Below the pieces are notes generated by a model. That model had not been told where the DNA came from, searched no databases, and was given only the letters and a program-made list of their open reading frames with translations. A stretch of 64,000 nt of DNA from Streptomyces sp. TG1A-8 (lineage in GTDB: Bacteria; Actinomycetota; Actinomycetes; Streptomycetales; Streptomycetaceae), in assembly GCF_030499535.1 (NCBI RefSeq), contig NZ_JASTLB010000001.1, positions 558,001 through 622,000 on the forward strand. Reading direction: 5' to 3'. Below are positions 25,610 to 33,849 of this stretch, piece after piece. The position numbers were made by a program, and so were the translations under genes. The first letter of the stretch is position 1; each line of letters begins with the position of its first letter.

Positions 25610-26836
25610 TCAGCCGGCCGCGGCGGGTGCCGCGGATCGCAGCCCGGCCCAGGTCTCCAGCAGGTCGGCGGCGCGCACGGCCCCGCCCGCGGCGCGCACG
25701 GCGTCCCGCATCCCGGCGCGCGCGGCCGGTCCGGCGGGGTCCGCCAGCAGGTCCGTCACGGTCCGCCTCAGCCGCTGCGCGGTCAGCCCCCGCCGGGACA
25801 GGCAGCGTCCCACCCCGCACTCCTGGAGGCGGTTCGCGCTCAGGGCGAGTTCGTGCGCGCGGGGCAGGGCGACGACGGGGGTTCCGTAGGCGAAGGCCTC
25901 CATGAGGCTGCCCATGCCCGCGTGGCAGACGAAGACGTCCGCGTGCGGCAGCACGGCCGGATGCGGCAGCCAGGGGTGGGCCTCGACGTGGGCGGGCAGC
26001 GGGCCCAGCGCGGCCGGGTCGCTGCCCCGGCCGAGGGTCATCACGACGTGCCACCGGTCCGGCGCGAACGCCTCGGCGCACATGCGGAAGAAGTCGCCGC
26101 GGTCCGTGGACTCGGTTCCCAGGGAGACCAGGGCGACGCGCCGGCCGTCGGACGGGGGCGTCCAGGTGCCGGGGGCCGGCTCGGCGAACGTCGGCCCCAC
26201 GAAGGCGAACCGGTCGTCGAAGCCGTCGCCCCCGATCTGGAAGGCGCGCGGCAGGAACACCAGGTTGCGGTCGTCCCACTGGGCGCCGTAGCGGCCCATC
26301 TCCTCCAGGCCGATGCCGTGCTCGCCCATGAACCCGATCAGCGCCTCGGCGCCGGCGATCATCAGCGGGTGGCCGGGGTCCCACATCTGCGCGCGCAGCG
26401 AGAACGTCTCGTTGGCCGCGTGGCTCGGGCTGACCTGGACGGAGACCGCGTCCAGCCGCCGGGCCAGGACGCGGGCGGGGGCGACCGTCTCGAAGTCGTA
26501 GAGGACCACGTCCGGCGGGTCCTGCGCGAAGGCGGCCCGGGCCACCGGGAAGACGGTGCGCACGGTGTCGAGCAGCAGCTCGTAGCCGTCGCGGGCGAGC
26601 TGCTCCGGTGTGGGGTCCGCCGCGCGGTAGAACGCGCCGCGCGCCGAGGTGTAGGTGACGGCGCGGGCGCCGGCCTCCTCGACGGTGGCGGCGAACCGTT
26701 CGTCGACGACGTAGGTGACGCGGTGGCCGCGGGCGCGCAGTTCGCGGGTGACGCCCAGGGTGGGGCCGATGTGGCCGAAGTCGGCGAAGAGCAGCAGGGC
26801 GAAGTGTCGGGTGGGTTCGGCGGTGCCGGACGGCAT
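25610..26836 (-). CDS. Macrolide-type glycosyltransferase (GT1, MGT family)
   Basis: A 408-residue GT-B enzyme. The N-terminal acceptor half opens with HFALLLFADFGHIGPTLGVTREL, including the catalytic-His position in FGHIGPT. The C-terminal donor half has VSLGTESTDRGDFF and the nucleotide-sugar motif HPWLPHPAVLPHADVFVCHAGMGSLMEAFAYGTPVVALP. It belongs with MGT-type enzymes that attach sugars to macrolides (OleD and MgtA type). It could serve either in assembly or in self-protection by inactivating glycosylation. It converges with the dehydratase and precedes, on the same strand, only the gap to the epimerase gene (71 bp), so it is probably the second gene of an epimerase-GT operon. Confidence 0.85.
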   Translation of the reverse strand: MPSGTAEPTRHFALLLFADFGHIGPTLGVTRELRARGHRVTYVVDERFAATVEEAGARAVTYTSARGAFYRAADPTPEQLARDGYELLLDTVRTVFPVARAAFAQDPPDVVLYDFETVAPARVLARRLDAVSVQVSPSHAANETFSLRAQMWDPGHPLMIAGAEALIGFMGEHGIGLEEMGRYGAQWDDRNLVFLPRAFQIGGDGFDDRFAFVGPTFAEPAPGTWTPPSDGRRVALVSLGTESTDRGDFFRMCAEAFAPDRWHVVMTLGRGSDPAALGPLPAHVEAHPWLPHPAVLPHADVFVCHAGMGSLMEAFAYGTPVVALPRAHELALSANRLQECGVGRCLSRRGLTAQRLRRTVTDLLADPAGPAARAGMRDAVRAAGGAVRAADLLETWAGLRSAAPAAAG

Positions 26837-26907
26837 CGGCTCTCCTCAGGGTGGCGGTGCCGGCCGGGCGGGTGCCGGCCGGCGTGCGGCGGTGGCCCCC
26901 CGGGGCT

Positions 26908-27513
26908 TCAGCGGGACGCGCGCAGTGCCGCGTAGTGGGCCAGGCAGTCCTCGTAGCGGGCCAGCAGCCCGGTCCGCCGGGCCTCGGCGACGGAGATGGC
27001 CGAGGAGTCCTTGTCCGACATCAGGGGCGCGTCCGCCAGCCCCCAGGGCAGGTCGAGATCGGCGTCGAAGGGGTTGATGTCCACCTGCGTGCCGGGCACG
27101 AACTCGGTGGAGCACAGGTACGACACGCAGGTGTCGTCGGTCAGGGCCAGGAAGCCGTGGACGAGCCCCTCGGAGACGAACAGGACCTCCCCGGACTCGC
27201 CGTCCAGCCAGTTCACCTCGTGCACGCCCCAGGTCGGCGAGCCGACGCGCAGGTCGACGACGATGTCGAGGACCGCTCCGCGCACGACGGACACCACCTT
27301 GGCCTGGCCCGGGGGCAGCAGCGTGCCGTGCAGGCCGCGCAGGGTGTGCCTGCGGGACACCGAGTAGTTGACCTGGGCGACGGGCACGGGCCTGCCGATC
27401 TCCTCGGCCAGCCGGTCGCCGCGGAACGCCTCGTAGAAGCAGCCCCGCACGTCACGGATCTTGTGTGGGGTGATGTGGTACGCGTCCGGCACCGCCGTCT
27501 CTCGAACCTTCAT
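26908..27513 (-). CDS. NDP-4-keto-6-deoxyhexose 3,5-epimerase-like protein (RmlC family)
   Basis: A 201-residue cupin of the RmlC family that epimerises C3 and/or C5 of NDP-4-keto-6-deoxysugars. The catalytic base His is in TLRGLHGTLLPPGQAKVV and the paired Asp is in VLDIVVDLR; GLVHGFLALTDDTCVSYLCS is typical. The segment that in most relatives carries the acid Tyr (as in GYAP) reads EFVPG, with Phe in that place, so activity or specificity may be altered. If C3 is already deoxygenated by the neighbouring 3,4-dehydratase, only C5 epimerisation to an L-sugar would be needed. Confidence 0.85.
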   Translation of the reverse strand: MKVRETAVPDAYHITPHKIRDVRGCFYEAFRGDRLAEEIGRPVPVAQVNYSVSRRHTLRGLHGTLLPPGQAKVVSVVRGAVLDIVVDLRVGSPTWGVHEVNWLDGESGEVLFVSEGLVHGFLALTDDTCVSYLCSTEFVPGTQVDINPFDADLDLPWGLADAPLMSDKDSSAISVAEARRTGLLARYEDCLAHYAALRASR

Positions 27514-27736
27514 GGTGGCCCCACCCTAGGACCCGTACTTCGAGGCCGCCCACGGCTGCGGTCGAGGCCCGGTCCAGGACGGGTACAGGCCCGCTCCGGC
27601 GCCGCTCGCGGGCCGGTCCGGTCGGACGGGCCTGGACCGATCCTGGAACACCGGCTGTCACAGTGGACGCCTGCCCGCACGGCGGGCCGGGCAATTCGGA
27701 CGGGTGCGCCGCGCGTGCGTCCGGGAGGAGAGAGGC
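27514..27736. promoter_or_regulatory. Divergent promoter region, weak CCCTAG element
   Basis: A 223-bp gap between the epimerase and 4-ketoreductase starts. A CCCTAGGAC element at 27524-27532 resembles the cluster boxes but lacks the GGTGRAT half. AGGAGAG at 27726-27732 is the ribosome binding site of the rightward gene. Confidence 0.35.
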
Positions 27737-28744
27737 ATGAGGGACGTCGGTGCGCGGGAGCTGCCGGGCGGAGCCTGCGGCCGGGCGATGGTTCTCGGGG
27801 CGACCGGTTTCGTCGGCCGGCACGTGGGCGCCGCCCTGGAGGCCGCCGGTCACGAGGTCGTCGCCGTGGCCCGCAGTCCCCTGAAGACACCGGCCTCCTG
27901 GCGGTTCTTCGCCCTGGACCTCGTGCACGGCGGCCTGGACGCGCTGACCGACCTGCTCGTCGCACAGCGGCCCACGGTGGTCGTCAACGCGGCCGGCGAG
28001 GTGTGGTCCTCGTCGGCCGACGCCATGCGCCTGAGCAACCAGCTACTGGTGGACCGGCTGCTGGCCGCGCTCGCCGCGGCCGGGTCCCGGGCCCGGCTGG
28101 TGCACCTCGGATCGGTCCACGAGTACGCGCCGCAGCCCTCGGGCGTGTGGCTCACCGAGGCCTCGCCGACGGAGCCGACCACGGACTACGGGCGGTCCAA
28201 GCTGGTGAGCACGCGGGCGGTGCTGGGCGCCGCCCGGGCGGGAGAGGCGGACGCGGTCGTCCTGCGGCTGTCGAACGTCATCGGCGCCGGTACGCCGTCG
28301 GCCAGCCTGCTGGGCCAGGTGGCCGGTCAGCTGCTCGCCGCGTCCGCCGAGGAGGTCGCGCAGGTGCGGGTCTCGCCGCTGCGCAGCAGCCGTGACTTCG
28401 TCGACGCCAAGGACGTGGCCCGGGCCGTGGTCGCGGCGACGCGGGCGCCGGAGGCGGCCGGGCGGGTGCTGAACATCGCGAGCGGCACCTCGCAGCACGT
28501 GCGGGACATGGTCGATCTGCTGATCTCGGTCAGCGGCCGGCGGGCGCGGCTGGTGGAGCGGGCCGGCACGGGGGTGCGTCCGGTGACCGACACCCACTGG
28601 ATGGGGGTGGACGTCTCGGCCGCCCGGCAGGTGCTCGGCTGGACCCCGCTCCGCACGCCCCGGGACATGGTGCGCGACCTGTGGGGGGCGGCGGAGCGGG
28701 GCGCGGCCGTCAGCGCGGCAGCAGTCCCAGGTCGGCGAGGCTGA
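27737..28744 (+). CDS. NDP-hexose 4-ketoreductase
   Basis: A 335-residue extended SDR that reduces the C4 ketone of an NDP-4-keto-6-deoxysugar, the last step before transfer. It has VLGATGFVGRHV for cofactor binding and DYGRSK as the catalytic YxxxK. RLSNVIG and SSRDFVDAKDVARAVV are typical of the EryBIV/TylCIV/UrdR group. The ATG follows GGGAGGAGAG. Its 3' end overlaps the end of the SARP gene on the other strand by 35 bp. Confidence 0.85.
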   Translation: MRDVGARELPGGACGRAMVLGATGFVGRHVGAALEAAGHEVVAVARSPLKTPASWRFFALDLVHGGLDALTDLLVAQRPTVVVNAAGEVWSSSADAMRLSNQLLVDRLLAALAAAGSRARLVHLGSVHEYAPQPSGVWLTEASPTEPTTDYGRSKLVSTRAVLGAARAGEADAVVLRLSNVIGAGTPSASLLGQVAGQLLAASAEEVAQVRVSPLRSSRDFVDAKDVARAVVAATRAPEAAGRVLNIASGTSQHVRDMVDLLISVSGRRARLVERAGTGVRPVTDTHWMGVDVSAARQVLGWTPLRTPRDMVRDLWGAAERGAAVSAAAVPGRRG

Positions 28745-29498
28745 TCTGGTCGGTCAGCACGTGCTGGCGGATGCGCTGCAGGCCGGGCGAGGGGTCGAGG
28801 CCGAGTTCGTCGCGCAGCCTCTCCCGGAGCCGCTGGTAGACCTGGAGCGCCTCGCTGCGCCGGCCGCACCGCTGCAGGGCGATGATCAGGGTGCCCTGGA
28901 ACCACTCGTGCAGCGGGTGGGCGCAGGCCAGCTCCTTCAGCTCGCCGACCAGCTGCCGGTGCCGGCCGAGCCGCAGATCGGCCTCGATGCGCAGCTCGCG
29001 GGCCTGCAGGTGCAGTTCCTCCAGGAGCAGGGCGTGTCCCTGCAGGGCCGGCCCCTGCGGGACGTCGGCGAAGGGCGGTCCGTCCCACAGGGCGAGCGCG
29101 CGGCCGAGCAGGTCAGCGGCCGTGGCGTGGTCGCCGGCGGCCAGGGCGGCCCGGCCCTTGGTGGTCAGCGTCGTGAACTCCGCCGCGTCGCACTCGCCGT
29201 GCTCGACGTTCAGCAGGTACCCCTGGGGGCGGGTGATCAGCGGGCCGCCGTCCGCCGGGCCGCGGCCGTCGCCCTGCAGGGTCTTGCGCAGCTGGTAGGC
29301 GTAGGTCTGCACGACGCCGGTCGCGCTGCGCGGCGGCCGCTCGGGCCACAGCTCCTCGACGAACGCCGTGACCGGCACGAAGGTGTTGCGGCGTGCCAGC
29401 AGCAGGGCCAGGGTCTGCCGCACCTTGGGGGCGGTCGGGGTGAGGTCGTGACCGCCGGGGGTCATGCGCACCGTTCCGAGGACGTGCCAGGTCAGCAC
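28710..29498 (-). CDS. SARP-family pathway activator
   Basis: A 262-residue SARP. The N-terminal winged helix (about residues 5-95) contains LTPTAPKVRQTLALLLARRN, VEELWPERPPRSATGVVQTYAYQLRKTL and ITRPQGYLL. A bacterial transcriptional activation domain follows (ALWDGPPFADVP, LHEWFQGTLIIALQRCGRRSEALQVYQRL, DELGLDPSPGLQ). Such proteins bind heptameric direct repeats near -35 boxes and recruit RNA polymerase. The GTG at 29498 overlaps the stop of the 4,6-dehydratase gene (GTGCTGA), so it is translated at the end of a sugar operon. An ATG at 29465 is the alternative start. Confidence 0.87.
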   Translation of the reverse strand: MLTWHVLGTVRMTPGGHDLTPTAPKVRQTLALLLARRNTFVPVTAFVEELWPERPPRSATGVVQTYAYQLRKTLQGDGRGPADGGPLITRPQGYLLNVEHGECDAAEFTTLTTKGRAALAAGDHATAADLLGRALALWDGPPFADVPQGPALQGHALLLEELHLQARELRIEADLRLGRHRQLVGELKELACAHPLHEWFQGTLIIALQRCGRRSEALQVYQRLRERLRDELGLDPSPGLQRIRQHVLTDQISLADLGLLPR

Positions 29499-30496
29499 GG
29501 TGCGTCCTCCTCGGGACCGGGGTGGGCCGGGGTGCGGGCCCACACGTCCCGGTTGTCCCGGTACCAAGCGACGGTCTCGGCGAGTCCCTCGGTGAAGTCC
29601 TTCTGCGGCTTGTAGCCCAGCTCCACGTGCGCCTTGCGCCAGTCCACGGAGTAGCGCCGGTCGTGGCCCTTGCGGTCGGTGACGTACTCGACGCTGTCCC
29701 AGGTGGCGCCGCAGGCCTCCAGCAGCAGGCCGGTGAGGCGGCGGTTGTCCAGTTCGGTGCCGCCGCCGATGTTGTAGACCTCCCCGGCGCGGCCCGCGGT
29801 GCGGACGAGCTCGACGGCGCGGACGTGGTCGTCCACGTGCAGCCAGTCGCGGACGTTGAGGCCGTCGCCGTAGAGGGGCACCGTCCCGCCGTCCAGCAGG
29901 CGGGTGACGAACAACGGGATGATCTTCTCCGGGAACTGGTGCGGCCCGTAGTTGTTGGAGCAGCGGGTGATGCGCACGTCGAGGCCGTGCGAGCGGTGGT
30001 AGGCGAGGGCCGTCAGGTCGCTGGAGGCCTTGGACGCCGCGTACGGGGAGTTGGGGTTCAGGGGCTGCTCCTCCGAGCACGACCCGGTCGGGATCGAGCC
30101 GTAGACCTCGTCGGTGGAGACGTGGACGAAGGTGCCGACGCCGTGTTCGAGGGCGCCGTCCAGCAGGGTCTGGGTGCCCAGGACGTTGGTGCGGACGAAC
30201 TCCGCGGCGCTGGCCAGGGAGCGGTCGACGTGCGACTCGGCGGCGAAGTGCACCACCTGGTCGTGCTCGGCCATGAGCCGTGCGACGGTGGGCGCGTCGC
30301 AGATGTCGCCGACGACGAGGCGGAAGCGCGGGGAGTCCCGGACGGCGTCGAGGTTGGCCGGGTTGGCCGCGTAGGTGAAGGCGTCCAGGACGGTGACGGT
30401 GACGTCGTCGGGGCCGGCGGGGCCGAGCAGCGTACGGACGTAGTGGGACCCGATGAAGCCGGCACCGCCGGTCACCAGGATACGCGTGGGACTCAT
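29492..30496 (-). CDS. rmlB: dTDP-glucose 4,6-dehydratase
   Basis: A 334-residue extended SDR converting dTDP-glucose to dTDP-4-keto-6-deoxyglucose, the branch point for all deoxysugars here. It shows TGGAGFIGSHYVRTLL, the catalytic TDE triad part in HVSTDEVYGS, YAASKASSD with the YxxxK, and RCSNNYGPHQFPEKIIP. No dTDP-glucose synthase (rmlA) is in the window. It is followed without a gap by the SARP gene and preceded, 104 bp upstream, by a glycosyltransferase in the same direction. Confidence 0.93.
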   Translation of the reverse strand: MSPTRILVTGGAGFIGSHYVRTLLGPAGPDDVTVTVLDAFTYAANPANLDAVRDSPRFRLVVGDICDAPTVARLMAEHDQVVHFAAESHVDRSLASAAEFVRTNVLGTQTLLDGALEHGVGTFVHVSTDEVYGSIPTGSCSEEQPLNPNSPYAASKASSDLTALAYHRSHGLDVRITRCSNNYGPHQFPEKIIPLFVTRLLDGGTVPLYGDGLNVRDWLHVDDHVRAVELVRTAGRAGEVYNIGGGTELDNRRLTGLLLEACGATWDSVEYVTDRKGHDRRYSVDWRKAHVELGYKPQKDFTEGLAETVAWYRDNRDVWARTPAHPGPEEDAPC

Positions 30497-30600
30497 CGTG
30501 GGTGCGGCGCGTCACCGGTCGGGCCGAGCGGGCGCCGTCCTCCTTCCTCGGACGGGTGGTGCGGTGGGTGGAGCGGTCGTGGGCGGGGCCGGTGGCGGGA

Positions 30601-31848
30601 TCAGAGGTCGGCGACGAGGCGTTCCAGTTCCGGGACGAGGTCGTGCGGGCTGGGCATGGCCGCGGACTCCTCGCGGAGCTTGCGCGCCGCGGCCGTGTAG
30701 GAGGGATCTTCCAGCAGGCGGCGCGTCAGGTCCGCGACCCTGTCCGGGTCGGCCTCGCTGTGGTGCAGGTACAGCCCCGCCCCGGCGTCCTGCAGGGACC
30801 GGCCGCGCAGCTCCTGGTCGGCGACGTGGGTCGACAGGGCCAGCTGGGGGACGGCGTTGACGAGCGCGGTGGAGAAGGTGCCCCAGCCGCCGTGGTGGAC
30901 GACGGCGGCGCAGGAGGGCAGCAGGGTGCTCAGCGCGACCCCGCTGACGGCCCTGACGCCCGCGGGCAGATCGCCGAGCCGCTCGACCTGTTCGGGCATG
31001 AGGGCGGCGACGAGGTCCACGTCGAGGCGGGCGAGCGAACGCAGGATCTCCTCGACGGGCACGTAGTCGCCGCCGTAGGCCTCGGTGTTGGTGCGGCCGA
31101 GGGTGACGCAGACCCGGGGGCGCCGGGGCTCCTCGCGCAGCCAGTCCCACTGGACGGCGGGGCCGTTGTAGGGCACGTACCGCATGGACATCTCGCGCAG
31201 CGCGCTCGGCGGGCGCAGGCTCGGCGGCAGGGTGTCGATGGTGAACTGGCCGTTGATCAGCTCTTCGTCGCAGTGGACGCCGTAGGGCCGCCCGCGTTCG
31301 CCGAGCCATTCGGCGAGGGGGTCGCGGCGGACGGACCCGGGCACGTCCCGGGCGAGTTCGGTGAAGGTGCCGCGTGCCTGGCCGTAGACGTCGGCGCACC
31401 ACAGCAGGCGGGCGTGCGCGGCGCCGCAGGCGCGGGCCGCGATGCCGCCCGCGTAGGCGATGGGGTCCCGTACGACGAGGTCGGGCCGGAAGTCGCGGGC
31501 GAGGGTCACCAGGTCGTCCAGCAGGGGGTCGTTGTAGCGGGCGAACCCCCAGGGGACGCTGATCTCGTAGCGGGCCAGCAGGCTGTCGAAGTCGACGTCG
31601 CCGTAGCCGAGGCGGCTCCAGTTGGCGACGTCCGCGTCCTGGGAGTCGCGGGCCACCGCCATGTCCTGGTGTAGCCCGGGGTCGCTGCCCACCGGGGCGG
31701 CGACCAGGCCCGCGCCGGTGACGGCGTCCGTCAGCGAGGGCGCGTTGGCCATCAGCACCTCGTGGCCGGCCGCCGTCAGCGCCCAGGCCAGGGGCACCAT
31801 CGTGAAGACGTGCGACTTCTCCGGCAGGCCGGCGAACAGGACGCGCAT
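30601..31848 (-). CDS. EryCIII/DesVII-type glycosyltransferase
   Basis: A 415-residue GT-B enzyme of the actinomycete polyketide type. It begins MRVLFAGLPEKSHVFTMVPLAWALTAAGHEV. The central region has the family's NGPAVQWDWL and RVCVTLGRTNTEAYG. The donor-site motif is VVHHGGWGTFSTALVNAVPQLAL. EryCIII/DesVII relatives often need a P450-like helper (EryCII/DesVIII); both P450s in this window keep their heme Cys, so no such helper is seen. It lies downstream of the ferredoxin gene (46-bp gap). Confidence 0.87.
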   Translation of the reverse strand: MRVLFAGLPEKSHVFTMVPLAWALTAAGHEVLMANAPSLTDAVTGAGLVAAPVGSDPGLHQDMAVARDSQDADVANWSRLGYGDVDFDSLLARYEISVPWGFARYNDPLLDDLVTLARDFRPDLVVRDPIAYAGGIAARACGAAHARLLWCADVYGQARGTFTELARDVPGSVRRDPLAEWLGERGRPYGVHCDEELINGQFTIDTLPPSLRPPSALREMSMRYVPYNGPAVQWDWLREEPRRPRVCVTLGRTNTEAYGGDYVPVEEILRSLARLDVDLVAALMPEQVERLGDLPAGVRAVSGVALSTLLPSCAAVVHHGGWGTFSTALVNAVPQLALSTHVADQELRGRSLQDAGAGLYLHHSEADPDRVADLTRRLLEDPSYTAAARKLREESAAMPSPHDLVPELERLVADL

Positions 31849-31894
31849 GGGTTGCTCTTTCGTCGGACGGTCGTGGTGGTGGCGGGGGCCGCCG

Positions 31895-32107
31895 TCAGCC
31901 GCGCGCGGGCGGGTCCTCGCGTACGGAGATGGCGCCGAGCGGGCAGGACTCGCTCGCCTCCCGCACCGCCTCGCGCTGGCTGTCGTCGGGGCGCTCGACC
32001 AGCAGGACGGCCAGGCCGTCCTCGATCCGCTGGTCGAAGACCTGCGGGGCGATCAGCGCGCACTGGCCCGCGCCGATGCACCTGCCGTGGTCGATCGCGA
32101 TGTCCAT
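31895..32107 (-). CDS. [3Fe-4S]-type ferredoxin
   Basis: A 70-residue ferredoxin of the kind that feeds electrons to Streptomyces P450s. The cluster ligands are in CIGAGQC and SCPLGAI, with the spacing of a three-iron site. GGAGG precedes the ATG. It faces the two P450 genes across a shared promoter region, and is the first gene of the leftward ferredoxin-GT-rmlB-SARP operon. It may also serve the 3,4-dehydratase, which needs reducing equivalents; no ferredoxin reductase is visible. Confidence 0.87.
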   Translation of the reverse strand: MDIAIDHGRCIGAGQCALIAPQVFDQRIEDGLAVLLVERPDDSQREAVREASESCPLGAISVREDPPARG

Positions 32108-32540
32108 GCGGGTCCTCCACGAGCTGGTCGGGCCGGCGCGGATGGCCGGAGCGGGACCATCTTGCGGGGCCGTGCCCCGTTGCGGCCGGCCGCGGGGGAC
32201 GGTCTGGGGTTTCCTCCAGACATTGGCGCGCACGCGCGGGCACCGACGAGGACGCGCCGCCGCCGGCCGCCGTGGCCGGAAGGCCGTACAGACGCGGTGA
32301 ATCCCTAAACTGTGCCCTCTCCCCTGGCCGTTCGCCGCGCCGCCGTGCTGGAGTGGCCCGCGAACGGCGGTCGGCGGGCGCGGTGCCCAACCAGTGGCCC
32401 CACCGTTCGTCCGGGTCCGGCGGGCCGGCCGGCGGGTGCGGCCCGCACCGGTACGACGCCCCCGCGCGGACCCCTCGCCGACTGCGGCCCACGGCATCCA
32501 CGGATGCACCAAGCGCGTGACACGTGAAAGGGGAATCCGG
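32108..32540. other. Divergent promoter region between ferredoxin and P450 genes
   Basis: A 433-bp noncoding stretch that must drive both the leftward sugar operon and the rightward P450 operon. It holds the cluster box at 32296-32311. An AAAGGGGAA just before 32541 is the ribosome binding site for the first P450. No further gene was recognised. Confidence 0.6.
32296..32311 (+). promoter_or_regulatory. Cluster box GGTGAATCCCTAAACT before the P450 operon
   Basis: It differs from the box at 24029 at three of 16 positions and points rightward to the P450 genes (229 bp to the start). TAAACT could be a -10 element. Confidence 0.5.
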
Positions 32541-33761
32541 GTGGCGCGACAAGGCACTCCGGACGTGCTCGACCCGGCACCCGTGGCGGACGCCGCCGGC
32601 CGTGCCCCCACGGTGGCTCCCGACGGCGGGGCCACGCTGCTGCGGTGGGCGGCGCGGATGCGGGCCGAGCAGCCCGCCTGGCGGGACGACGCCGGCAACG
32701 TGCACGTCTTCCGGCACGCGGACGTCCAGCGGATCCTGGCGGACCCGGCGGTCTTCTCCTCGGACACGGTGGGCCGCCTGTCGGGCGGTGAGCGGCAGGC
32801 GCCGCGCGGCACGCTGCTGCTGCTCGACCCGCCGATGCACGGCAAGATGCGGCGCCTGGTCAGCAAGGCCTTCACGCCGGGGCTGATCGCGGGCCTGGAG
32901 CCGTGGATCACCGAGCTGACCGGGGGACTGCTCGACCGGGCCCCGGCGGACCGGTTCGACCTGGTCGACACCCTGGCGAACCCGCTGCCGGTGACGGTCA
33001 TCGCCCGGATGCTGGGCGTGCCGACCGCCGACCGGGACCTCTTCCAGGGCTGGGCGGACCAGTTGCTGTCCACCGACCCGGAGGACCCGGAGAGCGTGCG
33101 GCGCATGGAGGAGACCGCGGTCACGATCTCCTCCTACCTCCAGGGCTTCATCGAGGACCGGCGCAGCCGGCCGCAGAGCGACCTGCTGGGCACGCTGGTG
33201 GCGGCCGAGCTGGACGGGGAGCGGCTGGAGGACGAGGACATCACCAGCTTCGCCACCCTGCTGCTGCTCGCCGGGCACATCACCACCTCGGTGCTGCTCG
33301 GCAACACGCTCATGTGCCTGGACGGCGACGAGGAGCTGTTCGCGCGGGTCCGGCAGGATCGCTCGCTGATCCCCGCCGTGCTGGAGGAGACGCTGCGGCT
33401 GCGCCCGCCGTTCACCCGGATCGAACGGGTCACCACCGAGGACACGACCCTCGCCGGTCTGGACGTGGCGGCCAACACGCTGGTGCACCTGTGGCTGCTG
33501 TCCGCCAACCGCGACGAGACGGTCTTCGAGGCCCCGGACGCGTTCCGGCCGGAGCGGACCAACGCCCGGCAGGCGGCCTTCGGGCACGGCATCCACTACT
33601 GCATCGGCGCACCGCTGGCCCGGCTGGAGGGCCGGATCGCGCTGGAGGCGCTGCTCGACCGGTACACGCGCATCGGGGTGGACCCCGAGGCCCGGCTCTC
33701 CTGGCACGGCACCAACGTCTTCGGCGCGCGCCACCTGCCCCTGTGCGTGGAGCGGGCCTGA
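32541..33761 (+). CDS. Cytochrome P450, first of two
   Basis: A 406-residue bacterial class I P450. The I-helix oxygen-binding motif is LLLAGHITTS and the ExxR motif is in EETLRLRPP. The heme loop FGHGIHYCIGAPLARLE carries the thiolate Cys, so it should be active. It would hydroxylate or epoxidise the polyketide. The GTG at 32541 has an AAAGGGGAA site; an earlier GTG at 32518 would add eight residues. It is followed by a second P450 and an acyltransferase in one apparent operon. Confidence 0.92.
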   Translation: MARQGTPDVLDPAPVADAAGRAPTVAPDGGATLLRWAARMRAEQPAWRDDAGNVHVFRHADVQRILADPAVFSSDTVGRLSGGERQAPRGTLLLLDPPMHGKMRRLVSKAFTPGLIAGLEPWITELTGGLLDRAPADRFDLVDTLANPLPVTVIARMLGVPTADRDLFQGWADQLLSTDPEDPESVRRMEETAVTISSYLQGFIEDRRSRPQSDLLGTLVAAELDGERLEDEDITSFATLLLLAGHITTSVLLGNTLMCLDGDEELFARVRQDRSLIPAVLEETLRLRPPFTRIERVTTEDTTLAGLDVAANTLVHLWLLSANRDETVFEAPDAFRPERTNARQAAFGHGIHYCIGAPLARLEGRIALEALLDRYTRIGVDPEARLSWHGTNVFGARHLPLCVERA

Positions 33762-33849
33762 CCGGACGCGGCAGCGCCCCGCTCCCGTCCTCGCCTCCGC
33801 CTTCCCTCTTCCCCGCTGCCCCGCTGCCCCGCTTTCCAACGGAGTCACC

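Noticed and set aside
28710..30515. Single 601-codon protein running through the rmlB region into the SARP
   Set aside because: The first part is an out-of-frame shadow of rmlB; only the part from 29498 matches SARP proteins.
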